From: Drosophila miranda
Taxonomy: Eukaryota > Arthropoda > Insecta > Diptera > Drosophilidae
Assembly: GCF_003369915.1 (NCBI RefSeq)
Contig: NC_046675.1
Span: forward strand, 22,692,001-22,756,000
DNA length: 64,000 nucleotides
Direction: 5' to 3'
Shown: positions 1 to 12,028 of the stretch, piece after piece
Position numbering within the stretch: position 1 is the stretch's first letter
Layout of the letters: each line of letters starts with the position of its first letter
Made by a program: the position numbers and the translations under genes
Notes under the pieces: model-generated
Seen by the model: the letters and a program-made list of their open reading frames with translations, nothing else
Database searches by the model: none
Told to the model about the DNA's origin: nothing

Positions 1-954
1 TCTATGGAAAGGCCATCTACGAGGCGGGTCTCCAGGGGGGAAACGTTTTGGGTAAGCGAGGGGACTCTTTTTCTTCTCTATTTGTATGCCCTGAACCCTA
101 TCCCTGTCATCCCTATCATCCTGCAGATGAGAAGGTAGCCCCCGCTTTGGTGGCCCATGCGGGACAGATGCATGGCTCCCTGAAGTCGGATCTGCAGCTC
201 TTTCTGGAATACAAGCAACGGCTCCTGGACATACGACAGCGCCGGGCGAGTGGTGCGGAGATGGAAGGTGATGGCGACGTGGACATTGACGAGGTGGATC
301 TGCTCTCCGATACGACGAGTATGCACTCCTCCCGCTACAGCGGCACATCCCGCGGCACAGGGTAAGAGCACAGAGTCAGCACAGCCAAGGCTATAGAGAG
401 TTTCACTTTTCCTCTTCCTTCTCCTCCTCCTCCTCCTCCGTCTCCTCCTTCTTTCTGTAGCAAGACATTCCGCTCGAGCAAAAATCGACGCAAGCACGAA
501 CGCAAGTTGCTCAGCCTAAAGCCGGGCAACCCCTTCGAAGACATTGCGCTCATCGATGCGCTGCACCAGCACGTCACGAAGATCGGCCAGCAGCAGCAGG
601 TTGTGCGTGACACATGCAAAGCACTGCTACAGCTGGGCGGGGGCGAGGACACACTGGCTAGTGCACTGCAGCGTGAATTCAAGACGCTGCTGCAGACAGT
701 GGAGTCGGCCCTGGACGAGATTTGGATACCCGAACTGGTGGGCGGCGGCGCTAGCGGATCGCTGGCGCAGCATCTGACGGGCCCGAATGTGGACTACATG
801 GCCCTGCAGAAGGAGCAGCGCTATGCTTTGTTAAGTGGGTTGATGAAAGATGATTTGCGCTGGCTCTACGACCTCTCCTCTCTTTGCAGGTCCCCTGAAG
901 CGCTTCAAGCCCCAGCTAAATGCCGTCGACTGGCAGCACGAGATTCTCCAATGA
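1..954 (+). CDS. Elp1: Elongator complex protein 1, C-terminal part (partial gene)
   Basis: Largest subunit and dimerisation scaffold of the Elongator complex, which modifies wobble uridines of tRNAs in the cytoplasm. Four exons are readable: <1-51, 127-361, 461-834 and 890-954 (stop TGA 952-954). All introns are GT/AG and phases join cleanly; I chose donor GTGGGT at 835 because it keeps the frame into PLKRFKPQLNAVDW. The third exon encodes SSKNRRKHERK, the basic patch conserved in ELP1 C-termini and linked to tRNA binding, followed by LKPGNPFEDIALIDAL, which aligns with human LKEGSPLEDLALLEAL. The second exon has an acidic/Ser stretch ahead of that patch, as in other animals. The gene is cut by the left window edge, so only about 240 C-terminal residues are present. 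It points toward a long gene-poor stretch. Identification is firm; the exact last donor is less so. Confidence 0.93.
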
Positions 955-3900
955 GCCAATCGATTTGCGTGCAGGAGGATGGCCGCTTTTCCATTTACTT
1001 TCACTCTGTGCTGGAATTAAATGTTGCATTACATTTCGCATTGCTAATTGAAACGAAACGAAACAAAGGAGTTCCCATTCGAGTGTTGGGTGCCAGTCGC
1101 CGGCAGCTGCCAAAAATGGGCGGGATATCATTTAGTTTGTAATTCGAGGGGCGTTTGTACCCCATCCCCATCCCCTCCGAATCCCCGTCCCCACCCAGCC
1201 ATACTTATCAGGCGAGGAACGCCCTTAAAATGTATCCGTAAAGCAAACATTCCATGTTTATGTCTGTCGAGCGATTTCCGGTGTGAGGAGGCGTCTGTCT
1301 CAGCTGCAGGCAGTCATGCGTTTTGTTTGGCAAACACAAACCTCAGAGTAGGGGGCGGAGAAGGGAACTGGAGATGTGTGGAACCTGTTCTGCTCCTGCC
1401 ACAGGCCTGAGATTTGTTGTGGGTGTACACAGGCGGTGTTGCCAGGTAACGTCTGGCCACACGCACACATTCCTGAAGGAATCACAGGAACGTGGCTTCT
1501 CTGATAAGGGGATTCGAAAAATGCATTCTGCTTGCAGACATGCGCAGCTATGCGGCTGCCGTCGGCGTCAGCGCCGCCTACTCACAGCAGCTCCACTCTC
1601 TGCTGCGGCTGCTGTCTGTTCATGTGTGTGTGAGTGTGTGCATGTGGGGGCTCTCTCTCCCTCTCATTTCCACTTGCTCCGTGGCAGAGACAGCGGCACC
1701 GCAGCCGCAAAGCGTGTTTGGCCATCGAACGAGACGGACGTGTGTGCTGCTCTCCGCTGCTGCTGTCGGGGCTTGTTTATAGATAGTTTTGGTGTTTAAT
1801 AAATATACAACAAGTGTTTAGGAGAGGCACAAACAAAAAAGTTTGAAATTAATGTGTGTGTTCTAATTTACGGAAATCGAGTGAAGTAAACCCGCAAACA
1901 GAAGCAAAGCAAAAAGCAACAGACGGCCGGAAAAAGAGCGCGCGTGTGTGTTGGCGGAGGAGGAGGAGGAAACCGAAAGGAAAGAGCCCGAGTCGCCTGA
2001 AAGTGCAATTCCAGTGAAATATGTTAATTGAAATTGCAATTTAATGGCCATTTCCAGCCATTAGCATTAGAAATTGCACAAGTCAAGTGTTTAATGTCCG
2101 AGAGAGAAAAGTGTAAGGCCAATAATCATCAGAGAATCAGGAAATATCGAAGAATCGCAAAAAACACAACACCCACATTTCATTTACTCACATTCTATTG
2201 TTGTTGGCAACGCGGAAGCAACCCAAGCCGCTCCGAAGTTCCAAGTAAATAAACCAAAAAAGTGAGTGTTTCAACAACAATAAGCCATTAAACCGTTAAA
2301 TTAAGAAAGGTGCTGAAATAGTTCATTTACAATTGGAGCTACCTGGTGCCAGGCGAAAAAAAAGGGGGGGGGGGGGAACACTACTCTCCAGAAGTCTATA
2401 AAAAAACATTTATTTTGGTGAGTAAGTCTGTCAGCCTCTCCTCCTCCCCTCTCCTACTCCCTTCTCTTGCTATCCTACTCTCTGGCCTGGCCTGCGCGGT
2501 TGACAATCTAAAGCTTAAGCTCTCGGCAGCAGAGCTCGGCTTTGGGTGAGAGATCGGCGAACCACGAGAGAGCGGAGCAAAGCACACAGGGGCCGTCAGT
2601 GGTCAAACCCGCAAAACGACTTTCAACATCATTCACTGCCTTGTTGTTGCTTTTTTGTTTTTGTCTTTTTTTTTCTACTTCTGACTCTGTGCTGTTTTAA
2701 TACCCAGTGTACAGGGGGTACATTGTTTTAGTGTACATTTTAAATGGAAGCTAGCTTGGAGAGAGCGGGCAGGGCGGCGATCTATACCCCGTGCTCCTGA
2801 AGAAAGCTTTTCCACCCATCGCCCCTGTAGTTGGGAAGAAACAGTTAGTTTCGGAAGCTTATGCACATATGCCTTGGCCTCTACTGGGTATCCTTTTAGT
2901 CGAGTCCCTCCCTCTATACCGTTCTCTCTTGTGGTTTTTTTTTGTTAATTACTTCTTTTGTTGTTGGTGTTGCTTTTCCTTTCTGCGCTTTGTTATAATT
3001 CGGATTCCATTTTAATGCGCGCCAGAAATAAATACATATAATATCGTCCGCTGTACTAAGTTTCGCACATGTGTGTGGTGTTTGATGTGGAAACGCTGCT
3101 GCTAAAACAATTATTATTATTAAATAAGCCATAATTCTGTCCATTGCGAAACGTGGAACATGTTGCCTGCCTGCCTGCCCGCCTGCCAGGCGGCACATGT
3201 GGCACGTTCGGTGCAACAACAGCATTTTAAGCGTTAAAAAATATCTAGTTCTCTTTACGGCACACTTCAATGCCATGGCATTGGTCTTTCCACCGCTCGT
3301 TTGGGATATTCCCAAGGAGCAATGCAAGGATCTCTAGCTAAAATGCTCTTACGACATCATATTTTCGGGCTTCCAATGAGTTAACGAGGTGGGAAATTCC
3401 AAAGCAACAACGCAACGAATTGTTCATGCAACGAAGACTCTCGGAGTTGCAGCTTTAAGCCAAGGCCGAGACGCTGCTGCCACAGACAACAATTTAATTA
3501 GAGGTTACTTAGCAGCGGCAAGAGCCGAAAGGCAGCAACAATGGTTGCAACTGCAACTGCAACAGCAAACAGAGCCGAAGCCTCAGAAAAACAAATGCGA
3601 GTGAGAATACATTATGCATTATGTGGCGGCGTGTCGGGTTTTCAGCATAAATCGCTGGATAATGGGCTGGGTCTTGGGTCTCCGACTGGGGGCTGGGGGC
3701 CGGGGGCTAAGCTAATAAATAAACGTTTTGAATGCCAAATGAGCCGCAGAGGCTCGATGACGAAACGAAAATCATTTCCAGGTAGCGGCGGCCGCGGAGG
3801 AGTAGGCTCTGGAATGTTGCCACAGAGAATCGAGGAAACCGGTCGGTCGATGGTCGATGGGCGATGGTCTCCTCTCCTGCTGAAGTGCCCTATTCGCTGG

Positions 3901-4191
3901 TTGGCGATGGCGAAGGTCTCTTCAGTTCACAAAGAGATCGCTGGCTGTGAGTCACGTTTCGGACGAAGAATTTTTTGTGTGTGGAACGACGACGACTGTT
4001 TGAGATTCGAGACGTGCCTGCCTTTGTGTGTGGCGAGAATCGAGAATCGAGAATCGGAGGAGAATCGTTGGGTAACATGTCGCTGAGTGCAGTGCAGATA
4101 TTGGAAAGCTTCTTAGAATACCGATTGCCAGAGAGGGAAATCCCCCAGCCATGCCCATCCACACGTACCAGTGTTTGGATCTTATCATCCC

Positions 4192-4192
<1 letters not shown>

Positions 4193-4236
<44 letters not shown>
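4193..4236 (+). repeat. 44-base poly-C homopolymer
   Basis: An uninterrupted run of 44 C is seen directly. Such long C tracts are rare in fly genomes and hard to sequence, so the length may be unreliable. Confidence 0.95.
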
Positions 4237-4238
<2 letters not shown>

Positions 4239-4470
4239 AGCAGTGGCTCTAATCTAATACGTTGAAAGATGATCTTGATCCGTGCTCAATCGCTCTTTAA
4301 GCGGCATCGTATCTGCTGGGATGCTCCATGCCCCATGCTCCATGCTCCACTTTCACACTCCACTCTTGCCCCTAATTGCATGCATCACACCTTGATGACT
4401 CCCCGATGTGTGGTCATTAAGGTCCGTCTTACTAACATAAATACTATACTTGGTGCATGCCTCTTCTCCT

Positions 4471-4488
4471 TCTTCTTCTTCTTCTTGA
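4471..4488 (+). repeat. (TTC)n microsatellite
   Basis: About six tandem trinucleotide units (TTC/CTT register) lie in the non-coding stretch upstream of the receptor phosphatase. Confidence 0.8.
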
Positions 4489-4925
4489 AGACACAAATAC
4501 TGCCATCGAATGGTAGGGCAGAGAGCAAAGAGAGCAGCGCTTGCCCCCTGAGACCTGACCTATGAGCTTTGTTTTTGTCTCCCTCTCTCTCTCTGCCATT
4601 TGCTTTGCTTTTGTCTTTGGATTCGCATTCGTTTCTCCCGTTCTTGGCTTTTGCTTTGTGTTTCTGGTTTCTGGCTCTCGTCTTTCATCGCTTCGTCGCT
4701 TCATCGCTTATCTTGTGGTTCGATTCGTGCGGTGTTCCTACTTTTTGGGTCTTGCTTTCTTTTGCTTTAAAAATTGTTCTTTTAGTTCAGAGAATCACAG
4801 AGAAAATAGACAAAATAGACAACCCCTCCCTTGGAGCATCGTTTCCTCTGTCCCGTAAGATGCCCTTCCATACGAGACGTATCAGTGATCTCCCTCCCAC
4901 CCACAGCATTGCCATAGCAGTGCAT

Positions 4926-4948
4926 TCCGTTCCATTCCATTCCATTCC
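4926..4948 (+). repeat. (TTCCA)n pentanucleotide repeat
   Basis: A short tandem run of the TTCCA unit, the classic satellite II/III-like pentamer, occurs as a small isolated microsatellite. Confidence 0.8.
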
Positions 4949-6362
4949 TCTTCTCTTTCCACTTCTCTTCCCCTTGCTTTTCCCTTTGGCTTAATTTAAT
5001 TAAAACTTTATTTCAGTTTCAGGTGACAGGTGGGTTGAACTTGCCCCAACTTTTGTGGCATCTCCAGGAAGTTGCGTTCTTTAGTAAATCCCAGGCAGGC
5101 GGGCGGGCAGGTGCGGGTGCGAGCTTTTCCACTAGCCAGAGAGCTTTGACCATTGTAATATTAATTCAATTCTAGAAACGACACTTGCCACACATGCCCC
5201 AACGACAAGCGAACAAGCGAACAACAATCGCCAGGCAGCAGACACTTGGGCGGGGGCACTGATTGGACGTAATTGAATTAAGACCAGCATTTTGCCATCA
5301 TTTCGTAGTTACATCTTGGGTTCTGTCTCTGTCCCTGTCTCCGGGGGGGTCAGTGGGGGGTGTGCAGGAAGTCAACCTCGTTTTGGGTGCATGCCACACA
5401 CCACACACCACACACTCGTGTGCTCGCCTCAAGGCAGCCTCTGAACTAGTTTTCGCAGAAAGCCATTTAGCAGAATTTATAATTCTGAATTCGGTTTCTT
5501 GTGCCGCCACACACAGATGTTGCCACACATGCCACATCTTATGCATTCTTAATGCACGAGTATTGCCTTTTGTTTACCTTTTCGTATGGGGCCTCCATTT
5601 GTTTGCCCTGCCTTCGGGCTGCGAGTGGCAAGTGTGTCGGTGCCACATTTGCATACAGATGCTGTCTTAATATTTGTGTAGTATTTTTTGCTGTAATTTG
5701 GCGAATGAACTCGAGATCTCTACTGCGCTTTGGACCAAGTTCTCGGGGGAAAAACCAGTTTGTGGTGCCCGAAAACCTGCTCTCTAGGGGCATTCCCCGC
5801 TTTGTTTTATGATATGCAAATGAATTTATATGAATTCGATTATCTGGACAGGCACAAACAATTCGTAACTACAATATTCCCCACCTGAAAGCCTGGCTTA
5901 AGAGCTAAACAGTTTATTGCGCACTCGCCGGAGCTGGGATCGGGCCAAAAAGGGTCTTGTCTGCCTATCTGGAGCGAGTGGAGTCCCTGGGCTGGCGGTT
6001 AGCGGGGCAGTGCTAATCAATCAACTCCACAGACCAGACCTTGAACCCTTGGGGCTCCTCATTTTCAATTAGCACTCGTCATGGGTTGAGGGGAGATTCG
6101 CGTGTGCAAAGGCCGCAGAGGGGAGAGGGGAAAGGGGAGAGCGGAGAAGACTTGACCCACAAAACAAAAGAAAAAAAAAAGACAATTTCCGATAAGTTGC
6201 TCTCACTCTCTCTGCGGCGGTGGAGAATGGAGATGGGGGAAAGTGTCTTGGTGGCGGCTAATTTGTGAAAAGTAATAATTATAATGAATGCCGCAAAGAA
6301 AAAGTGCCGAAAAAAAAGAGTTTGAATCGGATGTTAGCGTGGGAGAAATCTCTTTCTCGATA

Positions 6363-6456
6363 GAGAAGAGAGAGAGAGAGAGAGGCAGCTCGCCGGGTGG
6401 CGGATTATATAACGATCTGTAACCTGGAGGCGGCAACGCCCACTAGTGACAGGCAG

Positions 6457-6495
<39 letters not shown>
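6363..6495 (+). promoter_or_regulatory. GA-repeat block flanking a TATA-like sequence
   Basis: Two (GA)n runs, about 6367-6382 and 6462-6491, flank GGATTATATAACG near 6402-6415. GAGA-factor (Trl) binds such tracts, and paused fly promoters often combine GA repeats with a TATA or Inr. It lies about 5.6 kb upstream of the receptor phosphatase start codon, so it could serve a non-coding first exon of that gene. No transcript evidence is visible, so this is inference. Confidence 0.3.
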
Positions 6496-9400
6496 CACTC
6501 AATCAGTGACACTCTCCTAAGCGAATGGAGCGTGGAGTGTGGAGCGAAACCCGTTTAGTGGCAGCAGCAGAGAGGAAAACTTGTCTCGAAAAACGATCTG
6601 CCACTGGCACTGTGGAAATTGGAAATGTATCTGTGGGATGCTCTGCTGCTGCTAGAGCGAAAAGTAAAAGTGCTTTGGTTGCACCTACTTTTGCTTTCTT
6701 TGGAGCTCCATTGAGGCGTGAGGGGGCAGGGGCAGGGCAGGTGGTGTCGCGGCGGTTCTGCTGCAGATCGCTTACCTTGCGCAAAATTATTCGCTGCCAT
6801 CGCTGCTGCTGCTGCAACATTTGCATTGTTACCCCGTGCTCGCCCTCCTTGGGCCTCTAGAGGCGGCGGATTCGTACGTAACTCCCCCCCCCAAAACAAC
6901 AATGAACCCATCCCACCAGCACATCATGAGTCACGTCTGTCTAATGCATTCCCAAAGCCACTGCCGTGCGAGGGGCATGCGTGAAATGTTAACTCATCTC
7001 CGTCCCTGTCCGCCTGCCTGCCTGTCCGCCTGGTGATGGAGTAACCTCAATTCGGTTCACTTTGCGGCTGCGCTGTGGCTGTAACTCTAGCGCCCCCCCA
7101 TCCCCGTCCCCGTCTCTCTGGCCCCAAACGAACAAAAAGACAACCAGCCAAACTAGTACACGTTACAGCAAACAACAGCCATGGATCGTGGATCAGCCGA
7201 ACAGCCAGCAGCCCCAATGCTGTTGGAATTACCTTGCTTTTTTTTCGGCCACAGTCAGAGCCACGTCCGGCGACAGTAGCAGCGGCAGTACCGCCGGCAG
7301 CAGGCCCCAATTTGTCGAACGCTGAAATGCTGCTCTTTTCGGTTCATTTTTCGTGACATTCAAATCGGTTTTGGGCTCCAATCCAATGCGAAAGGGCAGC
7401 GCCACAATACATTTCAGAGAGGAATTTCCCCAGAATGACGAAACATTGCTCCAGATTCGCCTCCCTGTTGCCTGTGTGTGTGTGTGGTGTGGCATCAATC
7501 AAATCAAGCCATACATATGAATGGAGACACATCCATAAACCGCTTACTGCGATGCCGATTGCGATTGCTCCAACAAAGGAGCACAAATTAAAAGCAAACC
7601 AAGCAAATTTGTCAGCTGGGGCTGGGGCACGCTCAGAGTTGACTAATTTCACGATTTGCAGGGAAACGAATTGAGGCACAAAGAGCGACAGAATGGGAAC
7701 ATGAAATATGGCCACAACATTAGATGGATATCTATCTACCCACGGGACATACGACGGGTCTATGTTGTACGGTCGTGCGTCGTGTTTGATTTGCATTTGT
7801 GGCAGGCCTCCTAATTGTTCAATTGCATTAATGGCAGGCACAATTATGCAGCACAAGTACTGCATATGGTACACCCACCCCTCCCCCCCGTGCGCTGCAA
7901 TTACAGGTAATTGCTGGAAGCATGCCCCACGACAGATAAGCGACAGAGACACCAGTCTCTAGAATGGACAAATGCTCGGCCATTTCGTGGTTTTTGGGTT
8001 AACTTGCAGGTTGCGTGGCCAGGACTCATATCTGGGAGGACAGGACATGCATATCTGAACGATTTATGACCGAAGGATCTAATGGCCACCAACAAAGGAG
8101 AGGGGGGAGGCACTCAATGAAGTGAATTACCGTGAATTGGGCATTGGGCAGCAGATGAAACATTGATAAATATACCAGAAAATGGAAAATGGTGATTATT
8201 TTCCCACAAATACACAAAATTAATGAATCCAAAAGCTACTTTTGGAACTTGATTAGCCAACGTCCAAGTAGTTTTTTTCTTTTGGCTCGGTTCAATAAAC
8301 GCCAAAAGCACTGGCCCCAGCAAGGTCAACAATTGATGAATGATGAATGTATCTGTATCTGTAGCTGCGGCATTTGGCAGCGGATTCGCAGCAACAGCCG
8401 TTGGCTTCCGATTGATGAATTTTGACTCCGAACTGGAGATTGAAGTTCGATTTTGAGTTTGGGAATTAATTTCGATTTCTTTTATAAACCCATGCCGCAG
8501 CCCCGAAAGTTCAGCCTCGGGGGGCAATCTTTGCCGGAAAAAAAAGAAATTTATATACAAATTCGTGGCTATATAAAACACACATGATATAAGCAAATTT
8601 GAAATGCAAATGAGTCATCCAAAAGGCCAACATCGATGGAAGGGAATCTCAACGCCACAAAAGAATATCGAATGTGGTGTGAGAGATCAATGAAAGGAGG
8701 CGTGGAGTGGATTGTAATGGAGTCCATAAATAGAAAAATATAATGAAGATCAAATTCGCACCTGCCATTCGCTGGCACCATCCCCGAGTGGAACCTCTAA
8801 TAAATACTTCTTCAATAAACAGAGAAACGAGAGAGGCTTACAATTACAGTTATGTGTGTCTCTTGCGGTAAATCACAAGCTCAAAACAAAACAAAACAAA
8901 ACAAAAACAAACAGCATTGCCACAAGCAGAGGCGCCTCTTGTCTTTCCCATTCCACTTGGTTGATTTCGGAGCAGCACACCAGACCCGCTTGCTATTTAT
9001 TATTGATAAGCATCTGCCGCGGCAGCTGCTATTTCCCTGGAACTATGTAGTTGTTCCTAGACTCCAGAGCGGGTACGCAACGTAGCGCGAATCTCAAAGA
9101 TCTCGAGAGACTAACTATTAGAATTCCATTGAACTCCACAGCATCTCCAGATTTGGGTTAAGTCAGAATTGGCTTTTAATTGGGGAAATACCCACAGTAT
9201 TATAGCCCATCATCTGATGAGGATCCATCACAAGTCCGGAAAAACATAAACCCCCCGCAGAGACTCTCCAAATGACTATTATTATCGCAAGATCATTCGG
9301 ATGGCCGGGGCTTCTCCTCCCATTTCCACTCCACTTTATGCGGCAATTGAAATGCAAGTGAAATCATAATTGCAAATCGAATTCGAGGCGAGTCGTTGCA

Positions 9401-10718
9401 GCTTTACTGGGCCGCAGAAACTGGTTTAACATTCTTACGCGATCTGCCATAATCCTCGATCATCAGACGATCATCGACAGTCAGCGTCATCGTTCTTTGG
9501 GTCTTTGGTAAGCGCCCATTCAACGGACCATCAGATCATTCCATTCTAAGTCATTCGTTCATCCTCAGTGCGTGCTGCTGAAGCGGAAATGGTTCTACTC
9601 TGCAGCCACATTGCTGGTTGCCACACCGCTGCTGCCCCCCCTTCCTCCCCGTCTGCATCTTCTCCCATTACCCCCTCTTCATGGCCATGAGATGCACTTG
9701 CCATGGATGCCCCTCTATCTCTCTGAGGAGAGTCACGTTTCCAGCCCCAAACCCACAACACAACCTGCGGGCACTACTGTGGGTCTCATTTGGGTTAAGT
9801 GGAGGGTTCAGTACATCCAAAGTGTCTGCTCTCCTCCCCTGCCGCTGGCTATAGCGCACCCAGACGATATTGATTACGTGGTACTGTCTGCAGTTTTTCC
9901 ATTAATGCAATCATTTAATAGCTGAAAAATAGGTGGAAAAGGAAATTGGGACGCCTCTCCATCTTCCATCCTCTTTCCATACCACTCCAAGTTGCAGCTT
10001 ATCTGTGGCATATTTTTGGGGTTTAACAGTTTAGGGGCCAGTTCTTTGCAAAATTTAATTATTTCATGGCATACTTTTGGGCTGCATTAATATGAATTTA
10101 CACAATTCGAAACATTAGCTAGCAGCATCGCTTGGCAACATTTTATTATTTCATTGCATACTTTTTGGGTGGATCAGATGTAGCATGTAGAATGACATGT
10201 ATAATTGACATCTGTTGACATGTAGAGCCCATTAGGCAAAATAAAATTCCTGATCTTCATCGAAATCGAGTTCTTTATTTGTATTGTGAGTACCATGTGG
10301 CCTTTTTATGTTCGCTAGAATCGACTTAATCGATTGGGATTCATTTTATCAAAATATCATAAGAAAATCTTTCGAAAAAAACTCGATAAAGCTGCAACGA
10401 AATCAATTCAACAGGAACCCTCCCTCCTGTAGTCCGTATTCTGCTCATGTTGTCTCTGAAACTGCTCCCTGTTCTCGAGGGGCAATCATTGTGGCATATT
10501 TTATGACTTACTTCTGGCCTCCACCTGACAACGATTTACCTTTACCGTTGGCTTCTTATCAGCAGCGGCAGCAGCAACGGTGACATTCAAAAAAAAAAAA
10601 AAAAAAAAAGAATTACAAAATATTGTACTTGTTGCGGTGATTTTTGCTCCCCCCCGCTCTGCCTTTGCTCCGTTTGTGTGTTTTGTTTTGTTGCTTAAAC
10701 AAATCTTATCAGTGGCAC

Positions 10719-10760
10719 GCACACACACACACACGCACACACGCACACACGCACACACGT
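10719..10760 (+). repeat. (CA)n microsatellite with CG interruptions
   Basis: A CACACA run interrupted by CACG units is seen directly in non-coding DNA. A poly-A run sits about 110 bp upstream at roughly 10590-10609. Confidence 0.9.
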
Positions 10761-12028
10761 AGACGTATATAGAGAGATACCATATGTGCGTATAATTGTG
10801 CAGAAATTATTAGTCATCCGAACGAATCTGAAGCTACGAAGGGAGTAGCCATGATTCTGGACATATATTAGGCCCGAAACGAAAACAGTCCTCCTGCCCC
10901 CCCCCCCCAAGGTAGAGGGAGGTGCCACACCTGCACCGCTCCCACTCCCACTCTGACACCCAAAGGGAAATGTCATTAACGGGGGCTTTTAGCGTTAATT
11001 GCCATCGTGGGATGGAAGGCTTACAGGCAGGGAGGGAGGGGGTTGCCTTGAGGCCGCCTTGAGGCGGTGCGGTGGGTGGATTGGGGTTGCATGCAATCGG
11101 TAGATAACAACAACCCCAACGGGCCAGCGATAACCATGGTGAATGGAACACTCCACTCCCCTGAGACACCCACCTACACCCGCACCTATTAATGTATTTA
11201 TTTTTGTGTACGAGTTATTATTGGGAGTTGAGTGTTGCTCGGTTTCTTTCTGTGGAGACGAGACCATGGGGCATGCCATGAACTGAACCCGCAGTTGAAT
11301 GAACCCGCAGCACTGCACCTCGTCGTCGTCGCATGGAGGCGTCGGATATGGAGATGGCGGCGGTAAACACTCTCTGACACGCCGATACTCTGATATTTTG
11401 ACACTCGAGTGGAATGAACTTTTGTGGGGTTCCGCTTCAATGGAGGAGAGTCCCAGAGAGTGGCAGCTGAACTTCAGAGTCTATATTTGTCCGTAATTGG
11501 GTTTATATTTAACTATACCCCTAGCCCCCCTCTGAACAAACACTCGACCTTGAACTTGAGGAGTGTGTACCCCGACAGACCCGGAGGGGACTCCGGCATG
11601 TCAACGAACGTGTCTTAATGCGACAATAATTACACAGACCAGATACGGAAAGACCTCCGGTTATAGAAAGGGAAAACTTTCCCTATAGAATATTTAAACG
11701 TATGAATTCCATCGAACCTCGATGTAGGTTCCATTTCACACAAGAAACTAAACGGAATTCCCTCTCTTTTCTTTCAGATAGTACTCTGGACAACATGGAA
11801 GCGAGGAATACCCAAAGGAATGGCGAATGAATCGAGAAAAATGTATTTTTAAACCTTTGAACCCGCAAAACAGCAACCGAGAAACACTAGACTGCGTTTT
11901 AGGGCCCAAAGTAGAATTTTTCACTTGACCCACAGACCCAGACACGAGACGGGGGGGCCAAGCCAACGAGCGAGTGCAACAGAGACAGCTAGAGCGTTGA
12001 GTGTGCGTGTGTGTGAAAGAGAGACAAA

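Larger units (their letters stand above)
955..12028. other. 11 kb stretch without recognisable coding exons
   Basis: This holds the Elp1 3' UTR and then the upstream region of the receptor phosphatase, perhaps including its non-coding first exons and a long 5' intron. Open frames here (for example 7344-7952 on the minus strand) have no recognisable domain, and many begin at non-ATG codons. The sequence is dominated by CT/GA, CA and homopolymer tracts. A GA-rich block with a TATA-like sequence near 6360-6495 is the best promoter candidate. Confidence 0.6.

Noticed and set aside
7344-7952. 202-codon open frame on the minus strand
   Set aside because: Starts at a non-ATG codon, lacks a domain, and its base composition is that of the surrounding non-coding DNA.
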